A stretch of 48,498 nucleotides of DNA. It comes from Halomonas sp. Lineage in GTDB: Bacteria; Pseudomonadota; Gammaproteobacteria; Pseudomonadales; Halomonadaceae. A program made the position numbers and the translations under genes. Below are positions 34,753 to 44,123 of this stretch, piece after piece; within the stretch, counting starts at the first letter, position 1, and each line of letters begins with the position of its first letter. A model generated the notes under the pieces. It saw only the letters and a program-made list of their open reading frames with translations, was not told the DNA's origin and did not search any database. Where the stretch lies: positions 1-48,498 of the forward strand of contig NZ_VMQS01000011.1 of assembly GCF_007625055.1 (NCBI RefSeq), in the 5' to 3' direction.

Positions 34753-34859
34753 GCTCGTCTCCTGGCCCTGAGGCCTTTGTTGTTGTGTTACGACTTACAG
34801 TTATGCTGTTTTCAGGTCTGGAACGTCCTGTTGGCTTACGTGAGTAATGTTATGTGTAC

Positions 34860-35600
34860 TTACACCCCCAGCATGCTGTTGAGATGTTCCCGGCGCGAAG
34901 GTAGATCGGCCGCTGAAATTTCCTCGACAATCTGGCCGTGATCCATCACAAAGTGGCGATCCGCCAGCGGTGCGGCAAAACGAAAGTTCTGCTCAACCAA
35001 TACGATTGTCATGCCCCGCTCTTTTAACTGTGTCAGCACTTCTGCCAGTTTCTGGACAATCACCGGCGCCAGGCCCTCGGTAATTTCATCGAGCAGCAGA
35101 ATACGCGCTCCCGTTCGAAGAATGCGTGCCATGGCCAGCATTTGCTGCTCACCGCCGGAAAGGCGCGTACCCGGGCTACGCCGACGCTCATAGAGATTGG
35201 GAAACATGGCATAGATATCATCCAGCGACATGCCATCCGAACGCACCGTGGGCGGTAACAACAGGTTTTCATGCACATCCAGGCTGGCAAAGATTCCGCG
35301 CTCTTCCGGGCAGTAACCGATACCCAGGCGTGGAATATGATGGGGTTTCATGTGCAGGGTTTCGTTGCCATTAATCATGATCGAACCCGTTCTGCGCCCC
35401 ACCATGTTCATGATTGACTTGAGTGTGGTACTGCGCCCGGCACCATTACGACCGAGCAGGGTCACCAGTTCCCCTCGTTTGACGTTGAAGTCAACGCCAT
35501 GCAGGATGTGTGACTCACCGTAAAAAGCATGCAGATCCTGCACGCGGATCATCTCAGCCTGCTGCGGCTGCTGCGTTTCAAGCGATTCTGCCGTATTCAT
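34860..35600 (-). CDS. livF: ABC transporter ATP-binding protein LivF with variant Walker A
   Basis: The second ATPase of the transporter, 246 residues. The signature LSGGEQQMLAMARIL, Walker B LLLDEITEGLAP and a terminal His in the switch region (FAAPLADRHFVMDHG) are intact. The Walker A loop reads GRNGAGRST (50-58): the invariant Lys is Arg56, coded CGC at 35433-35435. In most ABC ATPases this change stops ATP hydrolysis. Arg at this position may be tolerated in some LivF proteins, or this half-site may be degenerate while LivG does the work. It overlaps the end of livG by 4 bp. Confidence 0.88.
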   Translation of the reverse strand: MNTAESLETQQPQQAEMIRVQDLHAFYGESHILHGVDFNVKRGELVTLLGRNGAGRSTTLKSIMNMVGRRTGSIMINGNETLHMKPHHIPRLGIGYCPEERGIFASLDVHENLLLPPTVRSDGMSLDDIYAMFPNLYERRRSPGTRLSGGEQQMLAMARILRTGARILLLDEITEGLAPVIVQKLAEVLTQLKERGMTIVLVEQNFRFAAPLADRHFVMDHGQIVEEISAADLPSRREHLNSMLGV

Positions 35601-36391
35601 GCCTGCGCCCCCTCTTCTTCCGCGGCTTCACTGCCCATATAGGCCTCACGTACCAGCGGATTACAGGAAACGTTGTCATAATCACCCTCAGCCAGAACTG
35701 CCCCACGGGCAAGCACCGTAATACGATCACACAAACGACTGACAACACTCAGGTTATGTTCGACCATCAATACCGTACGCCCTTTGGAAACCCGTTTGAT
35801 CAACTCGACAATACGGTCAACGTCTTCGGCCCCCATGCCCTGAGTAGGCTCATCAAGCAGCATCAGGTCGGGCTCCAATGCCAGGGTCGTCGCCACCTCA
35901 AGTGCACGCTTGCGCCCATAGGGCATCTCCACGGTCAGAATATCGGCGTAATCGCGTAGCCCTACCTCATCCAGCAATGCCAATGCCCGCTCGTTAAGAT
36001 GATCCAGAGATTTTTCCGACTTCCAGAAGTGAAACGAAGTACCCAGATTTCTCTGCAACGCTACGCGTACGTTTTCCAGAGCTGTCATGTGGGCAAATAC
36101 AGCGGAGATCTGAAATGAGCGGATGATGCCCATGCGGGCAATCTCATTGGACTTCAGACGGGTGATCGACTTTCCACGATAGAGAATCTCACCTCGGGTA
36201 GGCGGGAGGAATTTGGTAAGCAGGTTAAAGACGGTTGTCTTTCCGGCCCCGTTTGGGCCAATCAGGGCATGAATATGCCCGTCCTGAACCTGAAGATTAA
36301 CGTCGTCAACCGCCGTAAAGCCCCGGAACTCCTTGGTGAGTCCGCGGGTTTCAAGAACCATTCTGCTGGCCAGAGCTTCGTCTGCACTCAT
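35597..36391 (-). CDS. livG: ABC transporter ATP-binding protein LivG
   Basis: The first ATPase of the branched-chain amino acid importer, 264 residues. Walker A is canonical, GPNGAGKTT, with Lys51. The LivG-type region GIIRSFQISAVFAHMTALENVRVALQR follows, then Walker B LMLLDEPTQGMGAEDVDRIV and the switch VEHNLSVV. It is the first gene of the minus-strand livGFKHM operon and is divergent from liuR over 350 bp that hold two candidate LiuR sites. The 4-bp overlap with livF indicates coupled translation. Confidence 0.92.
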   Translation of the reverse strand: MSADEALASRMVLETRGLTKEFRGFTAVDDVNLQVQDGHIHALIGPNGAGKTTVFNLLTKFLPPTRGEILYRGKSITRLKSNEIARMGIIRSFQISAVFAHMTALENVRVALQRNLGTSFHFWKSEKSLDHLNERALALLDEVGLRDYADILTVEMPYGRKRALEVATTLALEPDLMLLDEPTQGMGAEDVDRIVELIKRVSKGRTVLMVEHNLSVVSRLCDRITVLARGAVLAEGDYDNVSCNPLVREAYMGSEAAEEEGAQA

Positions 36392-36470
36392 ACCGTAACA
36401 AGCCTCTTTGTTGTTATTGTGCTGACTGAATCCACCGACCAGACAACTTGGTTAGCCGGCGCTCTTTCCT

Positions 36471-36486
36471 TACCTGAACGTAAGAT
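36471..36486. promoter_or_regulatory. Candidate LiuR site upstream of livG
   Basis: CTTACCTGAACGTAAG is a 16-bp imperfect palindrome (12 of 16 symmetric). Its core TTACCTGAACGTAA matches the liuR-proximal site core TTACGTTAACGTGA at 11 of 14 positions. It is the weakest of the three sites and would place the uptake operon under the same regulator. Confidence 0.4.
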
Positions 36487-36636
36487 GTAACCTCAACCTA
36501 GCAACGCATATGGGTGCCTGACAATTAGAACTTTGGTCTATCCATGGTTTCACAAGCACTGCAAATTAACGACATGACTCAGTATATCAATGACTTGAAC
36601 CTGAAAGACGTGACAATCGCAATATTTAATTTACCC

Positions 36637-36652
36637 TTTACGTTAACGTGAA
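36637..36652. promoter_or_regulatory. Candidate LiuR site upstream of liuR
   Basis: TTTACGTTAACGTGAA is symmetric at 14 of 16 positions and lies 90 bp before the liuR start. Symmetry, spacing and location directly before a MerR-family gene fit an autoregulatory operator that also controls liuABCDE. Confidence 0.65.
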
Positions 36653-36741
36653 CTTGTTTTAGCCTCAATTTCAAGGTTCGATAATGACGTATCCCCTGAC
36701 ACCTAACCTCGTCGAGAGAACCTAACAAGAGACATGATGCG

Positions 36742-37203
36742 ATGAGCAAAACATACACCATCAGCGAATTGGCCAGTGAATTTGATGTGACCACACGCAG
36801 CATTCGCTTTTATGAAGACCAGGAACTCCTGCACCCCAGCCGCCGCGGTCAGACCCGCGTTTACAGCAGCAAGGACCGTGTACGTCTCAAGCTGACGCTG
36901 CGCGGCAAGCGGCTGGGTTTTTCCCTGGCAGAGATCCGTGAACTTTTCGAACTTTGGGATGAAACCCGCAGTGGTAGCGAGAAACAGCTGCACCTGATGC
37001 TAAGCAAGATTTCCGAGCGCCGCGCTGCCCTGGAACAGCAGATGAAAGATATCACCATGGTGCAGCTGGAACTGGAAAGTGCCGAGATTCGCTGCCGCCA
37101 GGCACTGGAAGAGCTCAATGAACGCCAGGAGATCGAGCCCCAGGACAGAGAAGGGAAACCATCCTCCACCAAAGGCAGCGATAAATCGGCCACGGTGCAT
37201 TGA
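36742..37203 (+). CDS. liuR: MerR-family regulator LiuR
   Basis: A 153-residue DNA-binding protein. The MerR helix-turn-helix is YTISELASEFDVTTRSIRFYEDQELLHPSRRGQTRVYSSKDRVRLK (within residues 5-50; key residues are the Thr-Arg-Ser-Ile-Arg-Tyr-type recognition helix RSIRFYED). A coiled-coil dimerisation helix follows (residues 80-125), and the C-terminus is short, polar and without metal-binding cysteines, as in LiuR. It heads the liu genes, which it controls in other gammaproteobacteria, probably in response to a pathway acyl-CoA. The ribosome site is weak (AAGAGA about 15 bases upstream). Confidence 0.88.
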   Translation: MSKTYTISELASEFDVTTRSIRFYEDQELLHPSRRGQTRVYSSKDRVRLKLTLRGKRLGFSLAEIRELFELWDETRSGSEKQLHLMLSKISERRAALEQQMKDITMVQLELESAEIRCRQALEELNERQEIEPQDREGKPSSTKGSDKSATVH

Positions 37204-37352
37204 GTTTCAAGATTGGAGACACGTCTGTCCAATCACGCCCGGAGCGGCTGATTGCTGATTGGAGTTTCTCCGACAACCAGGAAGACCCGGATATCCAGAG
37301 CCAGGGGCAAGCTGCTCTGCCTCTATCGCTGACACGTAAAAGGTGATTGACC

Positions 37353-38522
37353 ATGTTTACCCACTACTCAGAACTGAATTTCGGCCTTGACGATGAACTG
37401 AACATGCTGCGTGAGCAGGTCAATGCCTTTGCGCGGGATGAAATTGCCCCACGCGCCGCCGAAATAGATGCCAGCAATGAATTCCCTCATGATCTGTGGA
37501 AAAAGTTTGGCGATATGGGCCTGCTCGGTATTACCGTCTCGGAAGAAGACGGTGGTAGCGGTATGGGGTATCTCGCCCACTGTATAGCCATGGAGGAAAT
37601 TTCCCGGGCGAGCGCTTCCGTTGCCCTTTCCTACGGTGCCCATTCCAATCTGTGTGTTAACCAGCTGAAAATCAATGGCTCGCCGGAACAGAAAGCCAGC
37701 TATCTGCCCAAGCTGATCAGTGGCGATCACATCGGTGCTTTGGCCATGTCTGAGCCGGGTGCAGGATCGGATGTGGTCGCCATGCAGCTTCGCGCGCGTA
37801 AAGACGGCGATCACTATATTCTCAACGGCAACAAGATGTGGATTACCAACGGGCCGGATGCCGATGTGCTGGTGGTTTACGCCAAGACCGACCCGGACGC
37901 CGGCTCGAAAGGTATTACCGCCTTTATTATCGAAAAGGGCATGCCGGGCTTCACCACCGCCCAGAAGCTCGACAAACTGGGCATGCGCGGTTCCAACACC
38001 TGCGAACTGGTCTTTCAGGATTGCGCCGTGCCGGCAGAAAACATACTCGGCCAGGAAGGCAAAGGCGTGCGCGTTCTGATGAGCGGACTGGACTATGAAC
38101 GCGCCGTTCTCGCTGCTGGGCCGATTGGCATCATGCAGGCGGCCATGGATGTGGTCATGCCCTACCTTCATGAACGCAAGCAGTTTGGCCAGCCAATCGG
38201 TGAATTCCAGCTGGTCCAGGGCAAGGTCGCCGATATGTACACCACCATGAATGCCTGTCGTGCCTATCTTTATGCGGTCGCCGGCGCTTGCGACCGGGGC
38301 GAAACCTCACGCAAGGATGCCGCCGGAGTAATTCTCTATTGCGCTGAAAAGGCTACCCAGGTGGCGTTGGACGCCATTCAGCTGCTGGGCGGCAATGGCT
38401 ACATCAATGAATACCCCACCGGCCGCCTGCTGCGCGATGCCAAGCTGTATGAAATCGGCGCGGGCACCAGCGAGATCCGCCGAATGCTGATCGGCCGCGA
38501 GCTGTTCACCGAATCAAACTAA
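37353..38522 (+). CDS. liuA: Isovaleryl-CoA dehydrogenase
   Basis: An FAD enzyme of 389 residues that oxidises isovaleryl-CoA to 3-methylcrotonyl-CoA, the first liu step of leucine breakdown. It has [39 protein letters not shown] and [35 protein letters not shown] (cut here to the family regions). The position that is Glu in most acyl-CoA dehydrogenases is Ala in [10 protein letters not shown], and the base is instead Glu249 in [10 protein letters not shown], the hallmark of isovaleryl-CoA dehydrogenases. The ATG at 37353 has AGG nine bases upstream; a TTG six bases earlier is too close to that site. Confidence 0.94.
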   Translation: MFTHYSELNFGLDDELNMLREQVNAFARDEIAPRAAEIDASNEFPHDLWKKFGDMGLLGITVSEEDGGSGMGYLAHCIAMEEISRASASVALSYGAHSNLCVNQLKINGSPEQKASYLPKLISGDHIGALAMSEPGAGSDVVAMQLRARKDGDHYILNGNKMWITNGPDADVLVVYAKTDPDAGSKGITAFIIEKGMPGFTTAQKLDKLGMRGSNTCELVFQDCAVPAENILGQEGKGVRVLMSGLDYERAVLAAGPIGIMQAAMDVVMPYLHERKQFGQPIGEFQLVQGKVADMYTTMNACRAYLYAVAGACDRGETSRKDAAGVILYCAEKATQVALDAIQLLGGNGYINEYPTGRLLRDAKLYEIGAGTSEIRRMLIGRELFTESN

Positions 38523-38574
38523 ACATGGCTCATCACCTGTCATTTTCACTATCAAGCGTTAATGGAGCCGATCA

Positions 38575-40182
38575 ATGGCCATGTTAAAAACCCAGGTCAA
38601 TTCTCGCAGCGAAGCCTTCCAGGCCAACGCGGCCGGTATGCAGGCAGAAGTCGCCAGACTGCAAGCATTGACTGCTGCCATTTGCCAGGGTGGCGGTGAA
38701 CAAGCCCGAAAACGACATGAATCAAGGGGCAAGCTGTTTGTCCGTGATCGCATTGACCACCTGATTGATGAAGGCTCGCCTTTTCTTGAGTTTTCAGCGC
38801 TGGCCGCCCACGACGTTTACGAAAGCGCCGTACCTGCGGCAGGGGTCGTTACCGGCATTGGGCGGGTGTCCGGGGTCGAATGCGTCATCGTGGCCAACGA
38901 CGCCACCGTCAAGGGCGGCACCTACTTTCCACTGACCGTCAAAAAGCATGTCCGCGCCCAGGAAATCGCCCGCAAACACCGTCTGCCGTGTCTGTATCTG
39001 GTCGATTCCGGCGGCGCCTTCCTGCCTCGCCAGGATGAAGTCTTCCCGGACCGCGACCACTTCGGTCGAATCTTCTATAACCAGGCTACTCTGTCCGCAG
39101 AAGGCATTCCGCAAATCGCCGTGGTCATGGGTTCCTGTACCGCAGGCGGCGCCTACGTACCCGCCATGGCGGATGAATCAATCATCGTCAAGCAGCAGGG
39201 CACCATCTTTCTGGGTGGCCCGCCGCTGGTGAAAGCAGCCACCGGTGAAAGCATCAGCGCTGAAGACCTGGGGGGTGCCGACGTTCACGCCAAACTCAGC
39301 GGCGTGGCAGACCATTACGCCGAGAATGACGCCCACGCCCTGCAACTGGCGCGCGCCTGTGTGTCACGGCTTAACTGGCAGAAACGCGGCGAACTGGCCA
39401 TGCAGTCACCCAGACCGCCACAGCTCGACCCGGAAGAGCTTTACGGCATTGTCGGCACTGACCTTAAAAAGCCCTTTGACGTTCGGGAAGTGATTGGTCG
39501 CATCGTCGATGGCTCTGATTTTGATGAATTCAAGCGTTACTACGGCGACACCCTGGTCACCGGCTTTGCGCATATTCATGGTCATCCGGTCGGCATCCTG
39601 GCCAATAACGGTGTGTTGTTTTCGGAAAGTGCCGTCAAGGGCGCACACTTTATCGAGCTGTGCACCCAGCGCAAGATTCCGCTGATCTTCCTGCAGAACA
39701 TCACCGGCTTTATGGTCGGCTCCAAATATGAGCATGAAGGCATCGCCAAACACGGTGCCAAGCTGGTTACTGCCGTGGCCTGCGCCAGGGTGCCTAAATT
39801 CACCGTGCTGATTGGCGGCAGCTTCGGCGCGGGCAACTATGGCATGTGTGGTCGCGCCTACGATCCCAACCTGCTGTTCATGTGGCCTAATGCACGTATT
39901 TCGGTCATGGGTGGCGAGCAGGCCGCCGGCGTGCTTTCCCAGGTCAAGCGCGAGCAACATGAACGTGAAGGCCGCGAATGGACGTCTGAACAGGAAGAGG
40001 CGTTCAAGCAGCCCACCCGCGAGCAATACGAACACCAGGGTCACCCCTACTACGCCAGTGCCCGGCTGTGGGATGACGGTGTGATCGACCCTGCCCAGAC
40101 CCGGGATGTACTGGGCCTGTCCCTGGCGGCGGCAATGAATGCCGAGATTGAAGAAACGCGCTTCGGCGTGTTCCGGATGTAA
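38575..40182 (+). CDS. liuB: Methylcrotonyl-CoA carboxylase, carboxyltransferase subunit
   Basis: The 535-residue beta subunit of 3-methylcrotonyl-CoA carboxylase. It moves the carboxyl group from biotin to 3-methylcrotonyl-CoA, giving 3-methylglutaconyl-CoA. N- and C-terminal carboxyltransferase domains are evident: [58 protein letters not shown], then [39 protein letters not shown] and [13 protein letters not shown]. It works with the biotin subunit encoded two genes downstream. The ATG at 38575 follows a GGAG. Confidence 0.95.
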   Translation: MAMLKTQVNSRSEAFQANAAGMQAEVARLQALTAAICQGGGEQARKRHESRGKLFVRDRIDHLIDEGSPFLEFSALAAHDVYESAVPAAGVVTGIGRVSGVECVIVANDATVKGGTYFPLTVKKHVRAQEIARKHRLPCLYLVDSGGAFLPRQDEVFPDRDHFGRIFYNQATLSAEGIPQIAVVMGSCTAGGAYVPAMADESIIVKQQGTIFLGGPPLVKAATGESISAEDLGGADVHAKLSGVADHYAENDAHALQLARACVSRLNWQKRGELAMQSPRPPQLDPEELYGIVGTDLKKPFDVREVIGRIVDGSDFDEFKRYYGDTLVTGFAHIHGHPVGILANNGVLFSESAVKGAHFIELCTQRKIPLIFLQNITGFMVGSKYEHEGIAKHGAKLVTAVACARVPKFTVLIGGSFGAGNYGMCGRAYDPNLLFMWPNARISVMGGEQAAGVLSQVKREQHEREGREWTSEQEEAFKQPTREQYEHQGHPYYASARLWDDGVIDPAQTRDVLGLSLAAAMNAEIEETRFGVFRM

Positions 40183-40192
40183 GGAGCAAACC

Positions 40193-41023
40193 GTGGCTTA
40201 TTCCTCACTTGAACTGCACGACAATGGTGTTGCCTGGCTGCTACTCAACCGCCCGGACGTTCACAACGCCTTTGATGATCATCTGATTGCTGAACTCAAC
40301 GCCCACCTGGAACAACTGCATGTACTGGCAGACGCTGGCGACGTTCGGGTGGTGGTGCTGGGCTCTGAAGGCAAGAGTTTTTCGGCAGGCGCTGACCTTA
40401 ACTGGATGAAGCGCATGGTGGATTACTCCCTGGAGGATAATCTGGCCGATTCGCGCAAACTGTCCGCTCTGATGCATGGCCTGGATACCCTGCCCTGCCC
40501 CACGGTGTGCCGCGTTCAGGGGGCAGCGTTTGGCGGTGCGGTCGGGCTGGCCGCCTGCTGTGATGTGGTGATCGCCTCTGAAAAAGCCCGATTCTGTCTG
40601 TCAGAAGTCAGGATTGGCCTGTCGCCGGCGGTTATCAGCCCCTACGTGCAGCGAGCCCTGGGCGAGCGTCAGATGCGCCGCTTTGCGCTGACGGCGGAAG
40701 TCATGGATGCCGCCACCGCGCTGAATCTGGGTCTTGCCCATCAGGTAGTTGCTCCTGACGCCCTGAACGATGCCATCGCAGACATGTTGGAAACCCTGCT
40801 GGGCGGTTCTCCCCAAGGCCAGCGCGCCACCAAGGCGCTGCTTGCCAGCGTTGCTCTGTCACCCACCAGTGACGCCACTCGCGAGCATACCTGTGAAGTG
40901 ATTGCCCGCCTGCGCGTCAGCAATGAAGGCCAGGAAGGGTTGGCAAGCTTTTTCGACAAGCGCCGCCCGGCCTGGACAGAGCCTCACACCACAACAACAA
41001 ACGCTGCGGAGCCACGCTCATGA
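40193..41023 (+). CDS. liuC: Methylglutaconyl-CoA hydratase
   Basis: A crotonase-family enzyme of 276 residues that hydrates 3-methylglutaconyl-CoA to HMG-CoA. Motifs are NRPDVHNAFDDHLIAEL, GKSFSAGADLNWMKRM and GAAFGGAVGLAACCDVVIA followed by FCLSEVRIGLSPAVISPYV. The start is a GTG at 40193 with a strong TAAGGAG six bases upstream, placed on the liuB stop codon; the longer open frame from 40139 inside liuB has no such site. It overlaps liuD by 4 bp. Order and content match the liu operon of other gammaproteobacteria. Confidence 0.93.
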   Translation: MAYSSLELHDNGVAWLLLNRPDVHNAFDDHLIAELNAHLEQLHVLADAGDVRVVVLGSEGKSFSAGADLNWMKRMVDYSLEDNLADSRKLSALMHGLDTLPCPTVCRVQGAAFGGAVGLAACCDVVIASEKARFCLSEVRIGLSPAVISPYVQRALGERQMRRFALTAEVMDAATALNLGLAHQVVAPDALNDAIADMLETLLGGSPQGQRATKALLASVALSPTSDATREHTCEVIARLRVSNEGQEGLASFFDKRRPAWTEPHTTTTNAAEPRS

Positions 41024-43104
41024 CTTCTGAACATTCTCTCGAGCAGACACGACAACAGGCTCGATTCGACACCCTGTTAGTGGCTAACCGCGGCGAGATT
41101 GCCTGCCGGGTAATGCGAACCGCCCGGCGGATGGGCCTGAAAACTGTGGCGGTTTACTCAGATGCCGACGCTAACGCCCGCCATGTGCGTGAGGCGGATG
41201 AAGCAGTGCGGATCGGCCCGGCCGCCGCCCGTGACAGCTACCTGGATATGAGCGCCGTGGTGAAGGCGGCCATTCGCACGGGCAGCGGTGCGATTCACCC
41301 CGGCTACGGCTTCCTTTCGGAAAACGGTGCCTTTGTGGAAGCGCTCGACAGGGCCGGTATTACCTTTGTTGGCCCGCCGGCCTCGGCCATTGCCGCCATG
41401 GGCGACAAGTCTTCCGCCAAGGCGCGCATGCATGCCGCTGGCGTGCCGCTGGTGCCGGGCTACCACGGCGATAATCAGGGTGACGCCCTGCTTCAGGCAG
41501 AAGCCGACAAGATTGGCTATCCGGTGATGCTCAAGGCCAGCGCGGGTGGCGGTGGCAAGGGCATGCGTGTTGTTGAATCCTCTGAGACATTTCAGGCCGC
41601 GCTGGATGGCTGCCGGCGTGAATCCAAGGCCGCTTTCGGCGATGACCGCATGCTGATCGAGAAATACCTGGTACAGCCGCGCCATGTGGAAGTTCAGGTG
41701 TTCTGCGACCGTCACGGCAGCGGGGTTTACCTGTTCGAACGCGACTGCTCGGTACAACGGCGCCACCAGAAGGTGCTCGAGGAGGCGCCGGCGCCTGGCA
41801 TGACACCTGAATTACGCGCTGCCATGGGCGACGCCGCGGTTCGCGCCGCCCAGGAAATCAACTATATCGGCGCCGGTACCGTCGAATTCCTGTTGGATGC
41901 TGACGGCTCTTTCTATTTCATGGAAATGAACACCCGCCTGCAGGTCGAACATCCGGTCACCGAGATGATTACCGGTCAGGATCTGGTGGAGTGGCAGCTA
42001 CGGGTGGCCATGGGCGAGTCGCTGCCGCTTTCCCAATCTGAGCTGACGATCAGCGGTCACAGCTTTGAAGCCCGCCTGTACGCAGAGGACCCGGAACAGG
42101 ATTTCCTGCCGGCCACCGGCACCCTGACCCGCTTTGCGCTGGATCTGGAAGGCGCTGGGCTGGGGAGCGATCAGGTACGCCTGGACAGCGGCGTAGAAAG
42201 TGGCGATGAAGTGTCCATGCATTACGACCCTATGCTGGCCAAGCTGATTGTGCATGGTGTTGACCGTAATGCGGCACTGGCGACACTGAACCGCGCCCTG
42301 GCAGCGCTGGATGTTCAGGGGGTGGTGACCAACCGGGCATTTCTGCAGCGACTATCCACCCACCCCGGTTTCAGGAATCTTGAGCTTGATACGCGTTTTA
42401 TCGAGCGCAATGAGGCCACCCTGTTTGCACCCCGCCAGTACCGGGTCGAGGAATACGCCAGCGCAGCGCTGATTGGCCTGGGTCAGTTGGCCCATGAATG
42501 CGAAAGCGACTCCCCCTGGGATCGACATGACGGCTTTCGTCTGAACGCCCCGCATACCATCCGGATTGCCCTGTGCGACCCGGATCATGCCAAGGATGAG
42601 ACGTCAGACAGGATTGTCGTGGTTGAAGGCACCCGGGCAAACGGTTCGGCACCCTGGCAGCTGACATTCAATGGCGGCCAAGTCGACGGCCAGAGGCTGA
42701 ACGCCAGCCTTCAACAGCTGACCGGTGATGCCGTTGCCGTTACGCTGGATGGCCACCGTCAACGCCTGCAGGCGCGCCTGGTCGGTGATGAACGCAATCT
42801 GGTGGTGCTATCTGACCCGGCAGGTGAAACCCGTCTGTTCTGGCGGCGTATTGATGCCATCGACCACGGCCACCATGAGGCGGAATCCACCCTGACCGCG
42901 CCCATGCATGGCACCGTCGTCACCCTGCTGGTAGCGCCCAATCAGGCGGTTGAGAAAGGCATGCCGCTGATGGTCATGGAAGCCATGAAGATGGAGCACA
43001 CCATGACTGCTCCGGCTGATGGTCATGTGGAGGCCTTCCACTTCGGCGCCGGAGATACGGTGGGCCAGGGCGATGTGCTGCTCGAATTTGCGGCTGACGA
43101 CTGA
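41020..43104 (+). CDS. liuD: Methylcrotonyl-CoA carboxylase, biotin-carrying subunit
   Basis: The 694-residue alpha subunit of 3-methylcrotonyl-CoA carboxylase. Biotin carboxylase occupies residues about 15-460 (LLVANRGEIACRVMRTARR, ATP-grasp loop KASAGGGGKGMRVV, FMEMNTRLQVEHPVTEM). A linker follows, and the C-terminal biotinyl domain carries the biotin on Lys657 in VMEAMKMEHTM. It carboxylates its own biotin with bicarbonate and ATP and passes the group to LiuB. The first codon overlaps the liuC stop (ATGA). Confidence 0.95.
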   Translation: MTSEHSLEQTRQQARFDTLLVANRGEIACRVMRTARRMGLKTVAVYSDADANARHVREADEAVRIGPAAARDSYLDMSAVVKAAIRTGSGAIHPGYGFLSENGAFVEALDRAGITFVGPPASAIAAMGDKSSAKARMHAAGVPLVPGYHGDNQGDALLQAEADKIGYPVMLKASAGGGGKGMRVVESSETFQAALDGCRRESKAAFGDDRMLIEKYLVQPRHVEVQVFCDRHGSGVYLFERDCSVQRRHQKVLEEAPAPGMTPELRAAMGDAAVRAAQEINYIGAGTVEFLLDADGSFYFMEMNTRLQVEHPVTEMITGQDLVEWQLRVAMGESLPLSQSELTISGHSFEARLYAEDPEQDFLPATGTLTRFALDLEGAGLGSDQVRLDSGVESGDEVSMHYDPMLAKLIVHGVDRNAALATLNRALAALDVQGVVTNRAFLQRLSTHPGFRNLELDTRFIERNEATLFAPRQYRVEEYASAALIGLGQLAHECESDSPWDRHDGFRLNAPHTIRIALCDPDHAKDETSDRIVVVEGTRANGSAPWQLTFNGGQVDGQRLNASLQQLTGDAVAVTLDGHRQRLQARLVGDERNLVVLSDPAGETRLFWRRIDAIDHGHHEAESTLTAPMHGTVVTLLVAPNQAVEKGMPLMVMEAMKMEHTMTAPADGHVEAFHFGAGDTVGQGDVLLEFAADD

Positions 43105-43137
43105 TCTTCCACCCTGCCTCCAACACAGGAGATTACC

Positions 43138-44046
43138 ATGTCACTGCCTGATTCAGTCCGGCTGTTTGAAATGTCGCCCAGGGACGGGCTGCAGAACGAG
43201 CCCGGCACCCTGGTGCCCACTGCGACCAAGATTGCCCTGATTGAGCGATTGGCGGATGCGGGCATGACGCATATCGAGGCGGCCAGTTTTGTCTCGCCAA
43301 GGTGGGTACCGCAGATGGGCGATGCCAGTGATGTCATGACCGGCATTCAGCGAAAGGAAGGCGTTACATACTCTGCCCTGACGCCCAACCTCAAGGGGCT
43401 TGAGAGTGCGATTGCGGCCAGGGTCGAAGAAGTGGCGGTGTTTGCCGCCGCTTCCGAAGCATTTTCACACAAGAACATCAACTGCACGATTGCCCAGTCC
43501 CTGGAGCGTTTTGAACCGGTCATGGCCCGCGCCAGCGAAGCGGGCGTTCGGGTGCGCGGCTATGTGTCTTGCGTATTAGGTTGCCCCTACGAGGGCGATA
43601 TCGACCCAGAACGCGTGGCTGAGGTGGCCAAGGCGTTATGGGAGCTGGGCTGCTATGAAATTTCCCTGGGCGACACCATTGGCGTTGGCACACCGCTGAA
43701 AGCCAAGCGCATGCTGGACGCGGTCAACCGCCAGATCCCCATGAATCAGCTGGCCGTCCACTTCCATGACACCTACGGCCAGGCAATTGCCAACCTGTAT
43801 GCCGCACTTGAAGAAGGCATCAGCGTGGTGGATGCCTCAACGGCAGGTCTTGGTGGCTGCCCCTATGCACAGGGCGCCTCGGGCAACGTCGCTACGGAAG
43901 ACGTTCTCTACCTGCTGGAAGGACTGGGTATCAACACCGGCATTGATCTGCAGGCGGTGATTGATACCGGCTACTGGATTACCGCTGAACTGGGCCGCAC
44001 CCCAGGTTCACGGGTAGCGCAGGCAAAAGGCCGATCCCATACCTAG
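43138..44046 (+). CDS. liuE: Hydroxymethylglutaryl-CoA lyase
   Basis: Cleaves HMG-CoA to acetoacetate and acetyl-CoA, the last liu step. The 302-residue TIM-barrel enzyme has Arg15-Asp16 in SPRDGLQNE, metal-binding His208 and His210 in VHFHDTYG, and the catalytic Cys241 in the signature [20 protein letters not shown] (238-256 region). The ATG at 43138 follows CAGGAG. It is 33 bp downstream of liuD and completes the five-enzyme set. Acetoacetate would need further activation; no CoA transferase is in the window, but an acyl-CoA synthetase gene follows. Confidence 0.95.
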   Translation: MSLPDSVRLFEMSPRDGLQNEPGTLVPTATKIALIERLADAGMTHIEAASFVSPRWVPQMGDASDVMTGIQRKEGVTYSALTPNLKGLESAIAARVEEVAVFAAASEAFSHKNINCTIAQSLERFEPVMARASEAGVRVRGYVSCVLGCPYEGDIDPERVAEVAKALWELGCYEISLGDTIGVGTPLKAKRMLDAVNRQIPMNQLAVHFHDTYGQAIANLYAALEEGISVVDASTAGLGGCPYAQGASGNVATEDVLYLLEGLGINTGIDLQAVIDTGYWITAELGRTPGSRVAQAKGRSHT

Positions 44047-44123
44047 CGCCTGACCCCACTTCCTATAATAAAAACTGTGTTGGTATTTCGTTCGGACAAC
44101 AAAAAAATCTCGGAGACACACCC

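Larger units (their letters stand above)
36392..36741. promoter_or_regulatory. Divergent livG/liuR promoter region
   Basis: This 350-bp stretch has no supported gene. It is AT-rich and holds two palindromes of the same type, one 80 bp before livG and one 90 bp before liuR, so each direction has its own site. Much of the remaining sequence, especially 36540-36630, is low in GC, as expected for promoter DNA. I could not fix -35 and -10 boxes with confidence. Confidence 0.65.

Noticed and set aside
34836-34847. TTACGTGAGTAA upstream of livK as a fourth LiuR site
   Set aside because: Ends match but the centre is too short and lacks the AACGT arm of the other sites.
30137-38522. The two acyl-CoA dehydrogenase genes as a recent duplication
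   Set aside because: They differ in length, N-terminus and the location of the catalytic Glu (Glu362 against Glu249), so they are old, distinct family members.
44064-44069. TATAAT before the acyl-CoA synthetase gene as a promoter -10 box
   Set aside because: The hexamer is perfect, but no -35 box lies 16-18 bp upstream; kept only as a possibility for a separate promoter.
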